From NCBI GenBank assembly GCA_964617335.1, contig CAZTXG010000029.1, forward strand, positions 1 to 21,729: a stretch of DNA of 21,729 nucleotides. The letters are read 5' to 3'. Below, one piece after another: positions 21,584 to 21,729 of the stretch. Position 1 is the stretch's first letter, and every line of letters starts with the position of its first letter. Position numbers and translations under genes: made by a program. The DNA is from UBA2658 sp964617335. GTDB taxonomy: Bacteria > Bacillota > Clostridia > Oscillospirales > Oscillospiraceae. The notes under the pieces were generated by a model. It worked only from the letters and a program-made list of their open reading frames with translations. It ran no database searches and was not told the origin of the DNA.

Positions 21584-21687
21584 ATACCAATGTTTTAATC
21601 TAGACATTAAGCTTTGGAAACGAAGTAAGCATAGAGCTTTGCAGTCGTTTTATCCGGCAACACCGAAATTTCATAAAAACTTTATAC

Positions 21688-21729
21688 GGAGAGATGTCCG
21701 AGCTGGTTTAAGGTGCAGGTCTCGAAATC
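21688..21729 (+). tRNA. tRNA-Ser (anticodon CGA), 5' part, cut by window end
   Basis: The acceptor 5' strand GGAGAGA (21688-21694), TG, and the D-arm TCCGAG...GGTTTAAGG match bacterial tRNA-Ser. The loop CTCGAAA places the anticodon CGA, reading UCG, at 21722-21724. The window ends 2 nt into the 3' anticodon stem, so the variable arm, T arm and 3' end are not seen. Position 10-25 and position 31-39 would both be U-U rather than Watson-Crick pairs. Confidence 0.8.

Noticed and set aside
1..21729. CRISPR array, insertion sequence or prophage
   Set aside because: No regularly spaced direct repeats, no transposase or integrase ORF, and no phage structural genes are seen.

Overview
The window looks like chromosomal DNA of a low-to-mid GC Gram-positive anaerobe of class Clostridia. 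The basis is the order SpoVB-family flippase, MazG, HU, RqcP; strong AGGAGG-type ribosome binding sites; intrinsic terminators after many genes; and SLH, AI-2E and DUF1836 family proteins typical of that group. I cannot name the genus. All complete genes lie on the + strand except a cysteine desulfurase and a DUF1836 regulator.

Layout. (1) 1-3834 holds a core cluster: a structured leader, SpoVB/YabM-like flippase, MazG pyrophosphohydrolase, HU, and the ribosome-quality-control factor RqcP. Strong hairpins surround rqcP. (2) 3780-4220 is a gene-free stretch with small repeats and dyads; it is followed by a secreted D-Ala-D-Ala carboxypeptidase and by glucose-6-phosphate isomerase. (3) 6902-8810 holds an isolated small P-loop protein with its own promoter and terminator, then an AI-2E family permease. 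(4) 8821-11345 holds a cysteine desulfurase (-) divergent from the radical-SAM tRNA methylthiotransferase MtaB. The pairing makes sense because one supplies sulfur and the other is an Fe-S enzyme using sulfur. (5) 11342-13731 is a serC-serA operon with overlapping genes, covering two of the three steps of serine synthesis. (6) 13783-16902 encodes a 995-residue secreted SLH protein with an NlpC/P60-like cysteine domain. (7) 16951-19577 encodes a CtpE/MgtA-like P-type cation ATPase. (8) 19652-19867 is a compact free-standing unit: promoter, RBS, 25-codon ORF, terminator. (9) 19920-21423 holds a DUF1836 regulator (-) divergent from an SGNH/GDSL hydrolase, with a dyad touching both -35 boxes. (10) The window ends inside a tRNA-Ser.

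Most protein-coding content is ordinary housekeeping. The least explained material is non-coding or very small: the 25-codon transcription unit at 19652-19867, the operator-like dyad between the DUF1836 and hydrolase genes, the possible switching leader ahead of the flippase, and the perfect 18-bp hairpin just ahead of rqcP. All promoter and hairpin calls were made by eye.
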